Positions 61,515 to 64,000 of a stretch of 64,000 nt of DNA are shown piece after piece. The notes below the pieces were generated by a model. That model did not search any database. It worked only from the letters and a program-made list of their open reading frames with translations, and was not told the origin of the DNA. Where the stretch lies: positions 465,093-529,092 of the forward strand of contig VWZX01002368.1 in assembly GCA_013399015.1 (NCBI GenBank). The letters are read 5' to 3'. The position numbers and the translations under genes were made by a program. The number at the start of each line of letters is the position of its first letter. The stretch's first letter is position 1. This DNA comes from Galbula dea (lineage: Eukaryota > Chordata > Aves > Piciformes > Galbulidae).

Positions 61515-62285
61515 CTACTGAAGTCTAGGGTTGTGATCGATCAGGTATTCTGTGATCTGACTAGGTATTCTGTTCCTACCGCACAAGATCCTGAACCCTA
61601 CCATCTCATGGTCACTGAAGCCAAGGTTGCCCTCAACCTCTACCTTTTCAACAAGACCCTCCTTGTTAGTGAGTATCAGGTCCAGCAGTGCTCCCCTCCT
61701 AGTGGGCTCATCCATCATTTGCATCAAGAAGTTATCATCAATGCACTGGAGGAACCTCCTGGACTGGGAATGGCTGGCTGAGTAGGCTTTCCAGCAAATA
61801 CCTGGGTAGTTAAAATCCCCCATAAGAACCAGGGCCTGTGATTGCGAGGCCACCGTCAGCTGCCTAGAGAAAGCTTCATCCTTTTGCAGGTGGCAAGAGG
61901 GAGTGGGACCCCCTACTTCTCGTGCACCCCCCACCTGCTGCCCTTCTGTCAGGGATGGCAGAACCTGGCTGCACCATTCTATCTCCTTTTCATGTTCCCT
62001 TCTAGTCCTTAACCTCGTGACCTCCTCCTTCAGCTCAGCCACCATACTGAACAGATCATTCACCTGTTCACATCTGACACAGGTGTTATCTCTGCTACCC
62101 TCCATTGCAACTGCCAGGCTCTGGCACTCTCCACAACTAGAGACCTGGTTACCAGCATGTTTGTGTGGGCTCAGTGTCTGGCATTCCCCGCAGCCAGAGA
62201 GCTGAACACCAACATGTCTGCAGGGGGCCTCAGCCTGGGTGGCCACAGTTTCTCTGACAGCAGCCCCCAACTGAGTTACAACCAA
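61515..62285 (-). CDS. CR1 ORF1-endonuclease fused open frame, 256 codons
   Basis: A single uninterrupted frame. Residues 1-134 resemble a CR1 ORF1 product: two CGECQ repeats (residues 32-36 and 51-55), a CVRC pair (69-72), then a charged heptad-like segment (VNDLFSMVAELKEEVTRLRT, 75-94) that could form a coiled coil. From about residue 136 it is endonuclease: FSRQLTVASQSQALVLMGDF, NYPGICW, RRFLQCIDDNFL, EPTRRGALLDLILTNKEGLV and GFSDHEMV. The GDFN (156-159) and SDH (224-226) signatures of the APE-type nuclease are kept, but the N-terminal nuclease motifs are gone, so nuclease activity is not expected. The fusion arose by deletion at about 61880. The frame runs antisense to KLHL29 within an intron. 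It may simply be a young dead copy; there is no evidence of expression. Confidence 0.6.
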   Translation of the reverse strand: MVVTQLGAAVRETVATQAEAPCRHVGVQLSGCGECQTLSPHKHAGNQVSSCGECQSLAVAMEGSRDNTCVRCEQVNDLFSMVAELKEEVTRLRTRREHEKEIEWCSQVLPSLTEGQQVGGAREVGGPTPSCHLQKDEAFSRQLTVASQSQALVLMGDFNYPGICWKAYSASHSQSRRFLQCIDDNFLMQMMDEPTRRGALLDLILTNKEGLVEKVEVEGNLGFSDHEMVGFRILCGRNRIPSQITEYLIDHNPRLQ

Positions 62286-62307
62286 CCATTCCCAGAGATT
62301 TACAGGA

Positions 62308-62385
62308 GACTGACCTCACAGACAGCAGCAACACCCCCAGATGACTCACCTCACAGACAGCAGCAACACACTGGAATGACTCACC
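62308..62385 (-). repeat. Short tandem repeat in CR1 5' region (about 35-bp period)
   Basis: On the plus strand the unit GACTSACCTCACAGACAGCA GCAACAC occurs at 62308 and 62343, with a third partial unit (GACTCACC) at 62378. It lies just upstream, in the element's sense, of the ORF1-like frame. Confidence 0.75.
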
Positions 62386-63376
62386 CTGCTCCTTAACCAG
62401 CCTTCAGTAAGCCTAGGTGGACTGCACTCCTGCCCCAGCTGCTGCTGCCCCTCCCATGGGGAAGCAGAGCAGGTGGTCTGCAAACTTAGCTTTTCACAGG
62501 AGAAAAACTCCCCTGAACTTCCAAAACACAGGAAGCAGAAAGTCCCTCGGCTGTTCTGAGGAATTTCCCCATCCTACAGTTGAAAACCATGTTTTAACTT
62601 GTTGCATTTAACCTTTTGCTTTGGTGCAATGAGAAAATTCCTTTTTAAGAAAGCATGGAGTTTTTCTGTTGTTTCTTGTGGTGGTGGTTTTTTTCTGGTT
62701 TTCTCCTTTTTTTCCATTTATTTTCTTAATCTAAGGAGCGCCCTCTCTTGGCTGCTGAAGCAGATTCTGTTGTAAGTAAAGATACCTGAGCAGCCAGCAG
62801 CATACCAGGTGGCAGTGGCTTTCCTTTGCTAAGGAAAGGTCTTCCTTGTCCCTCCACTCCAGCAGATCCGCATGCTGGGGACTGGCTGGGCTATCAGTTT
62901 CACAGGGAGAAGTCATCACTGCTTCACAAAGACTGCTCCGGGCACCGGTGAGGGTTTCTTACTGATGTCCGATGCAGCCGTTTCTTAAGACACTGAGCAA
63001 ACCAGAGCAGAGAGGCTGAGGAGGAGCCTGTAGTGCTCAGGCAGCTGCTAGTGCTATTTTTCTTCTGAAAACCATAAATAAAGGGTATGGTGCGGCTCAG
63101 GATTAGAGACCCAACTGGTAAAAATTAAACACGAGGGACTGGTACAGTTGATACCTTCTTGTATCTTCCCACAGAAAGGGATGAACTGCTTTTTGAACAT
63201 CTGTTGTGGGAAATATAACAAAAATCTGTTAATTCATTATCTGGAACACACTACAAGAGAAATTGCATGGGTGACTTCAACCAGGTGCTTTTGGCTGAGC
63301 ATCTCTCCTAAAAAACTTCCCAGGGTTTCTACCTTAAAGGGATGCTTTATGCTGTACCTGCAGAAGGGAATCCAGA

Positions 63377-63390
63377 GAGAGAGAGAGACC
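63377..63390. repeat. (GA)n microsatellite
   Basis: A short uninterrupted GA dinucleotide array in the final partial intron. Confidence 0.8.
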
Positions 63391-64000
63391 TTGCGATGGA
63401 CCAAGGAGAGTAAACTGGTGACCTAAATATTAGCTGCTGCTTAGGCACCGTACTAAAGTGGCTTTGCTTAAGTAGAGTGTGACACCCATCATTAAAATGT
63501 AACTCCAAACTGTTAAATGACATTTTTTCTAAAGCTGAAAGCAGTAGTGGACTGGAAACCTACATTTATAGTGGGACAGTTACAAAAAAAGAGGAATAGC
63601 TCAGTATATTCCAATTGGATGCCAAAAAAGGCACAATATCAAATATCCTTAAATGTGCTGGGAAAGGAAATGTGTCATCAAGGAAAAGTATTTCAGCCAA
63701 AAGGAGATGTAAAACCTACACCAAAAACTGAATAAATCAGTATGCATGGAAACAGGAAAAATGGGAGGTTAGCCATAACAACTAGGTTGAAAACTGGCTG
63801 CTGCTACATGAAGCTTGAGGGAACTATTAAAGTTCTAAATTTCAAAGTGTAACAGACTGATTGGATGGATATTTCCCATCTGTATTTGGAAGTGAGGGAC
63901 AAAAAGCCATCATTGTTAGCAGCAAGGAAAGATGTGAACTCAGAAATTAAGTTCTCAAATCAAGCAACCCAGCCATCTTACATATCTTACATGTCTTTAG

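Larger units (their letters stand above)
61206..62580 (-). mobile_element. CR1 LINE with internal deletions, keeping 5' region, ORF1 part, endonuclease C-terminus and 3' end
   Basis: Read on the minus strand from right to left: a 5' region with short tandem repeats (about 62300-62580, boundary uncertain), an ORF1-like segment, the C-terminal half of the endonuclease and its linker (about 61390-61880), then directly the CR1 tail (61206-61385; on the plus strand CATAGAACAGCTTGAGTTGG, AAGGGACCTTGAAGATCATC). The endonuclease N-terminus and the whole reverse transcriptase are missing. Because both element ends are present, the losses are internal deletions rather than ordinary 5' truncation. Two nested insertions in the same orientation are a possible alternative. 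Confidence 0.85.
60641..64000 (+). other. KLHL29: KLHL29 intron after the last visible exon (partial)
   Basis: Donor GTGAGA, with no acceptor leading to a Kelch-coding exon before the window ends. A G/A-rich tract at about 60725-60750 and an internally deleted antisense CR1 at about 61206-62580 are present. Sequence from 62.6 to 64.0 kb includes a short GA repeat at about 63377-63390 and otherwise nothing recognised. Confidence 0.8.

Overview
This is a vertebrate, almost certainly avian, genomic window. The evidence is CR1 LINE copies with the typical bird 3' end, a split gene with long introns, and degraded MIR and old CR1 relics in the introns. The species cannot be named from the sequence. 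The CR1 density and the avian-type 3' ends fit a neognath bird.

The only gene I can support is a forward-strand BTB-BACK-Kelch gene that I recognise as KLHL29 (kelch-like family member 29). Eight consecutive internal coding exons lie at 1980-2118, 17279-17478, 23507-23766, 35991-36189, 38643-38825, 41571-41751, 53327-53520 and 60496-60640. Each has GT/AG borders, and every exon joins the next in frame, giving 1,501 coding bases and 499 complete codons. The order is BTB (exons 1-2), BACK (exons 3-4), then Kelch repeats (exons 5-8) with five Gly-Gly doublets. The upstream exons with the true start codon and long N-terminal region lie left of the window. The terminal exon that would close the Kelch propeller lies to the right. 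In this annotation exons and residues are numbered only within the window.

About 97% of the window is intron. The introns hold at least six CR1 or CR1-derived insertions: a tRNA-Glu/CR1 chimera at about 5.4 kb, and CR1 copies at 33.7, 38.8-39.6, 46.3-47.4, 50.5-52.2, 54.4 and 61.2-62.6 kb. They also hold older CR1-type fragments (28.4 and 48.8 kb, perhaps 31.8 kb), MIR-like relics (15.5, 27.7, 36.5 and 40.9 kb), and simple repeats. No rRNA, functional tRNA, CRISPR array or second protein-coding gene was found.

The most interesting items are: (i) a decayed tRNA-Glu(CTC)-headed, CR1-tailed element resembling a SINE; (ii) an internally deleted CR1 at 61.2-62.6 kb whose ORF1 part and endonuclease part are fused in one uninterrupted 256-codon frame; (iii) a second internally deleted CR1 at 46.3-47.4 kb joining the endonuclease start to the reverse transcriptase tail; (iv) oppositely oriented CR1 copies flanking coding exon 6; and (v) a possible alternative terminal exon just after the first BTB exon.
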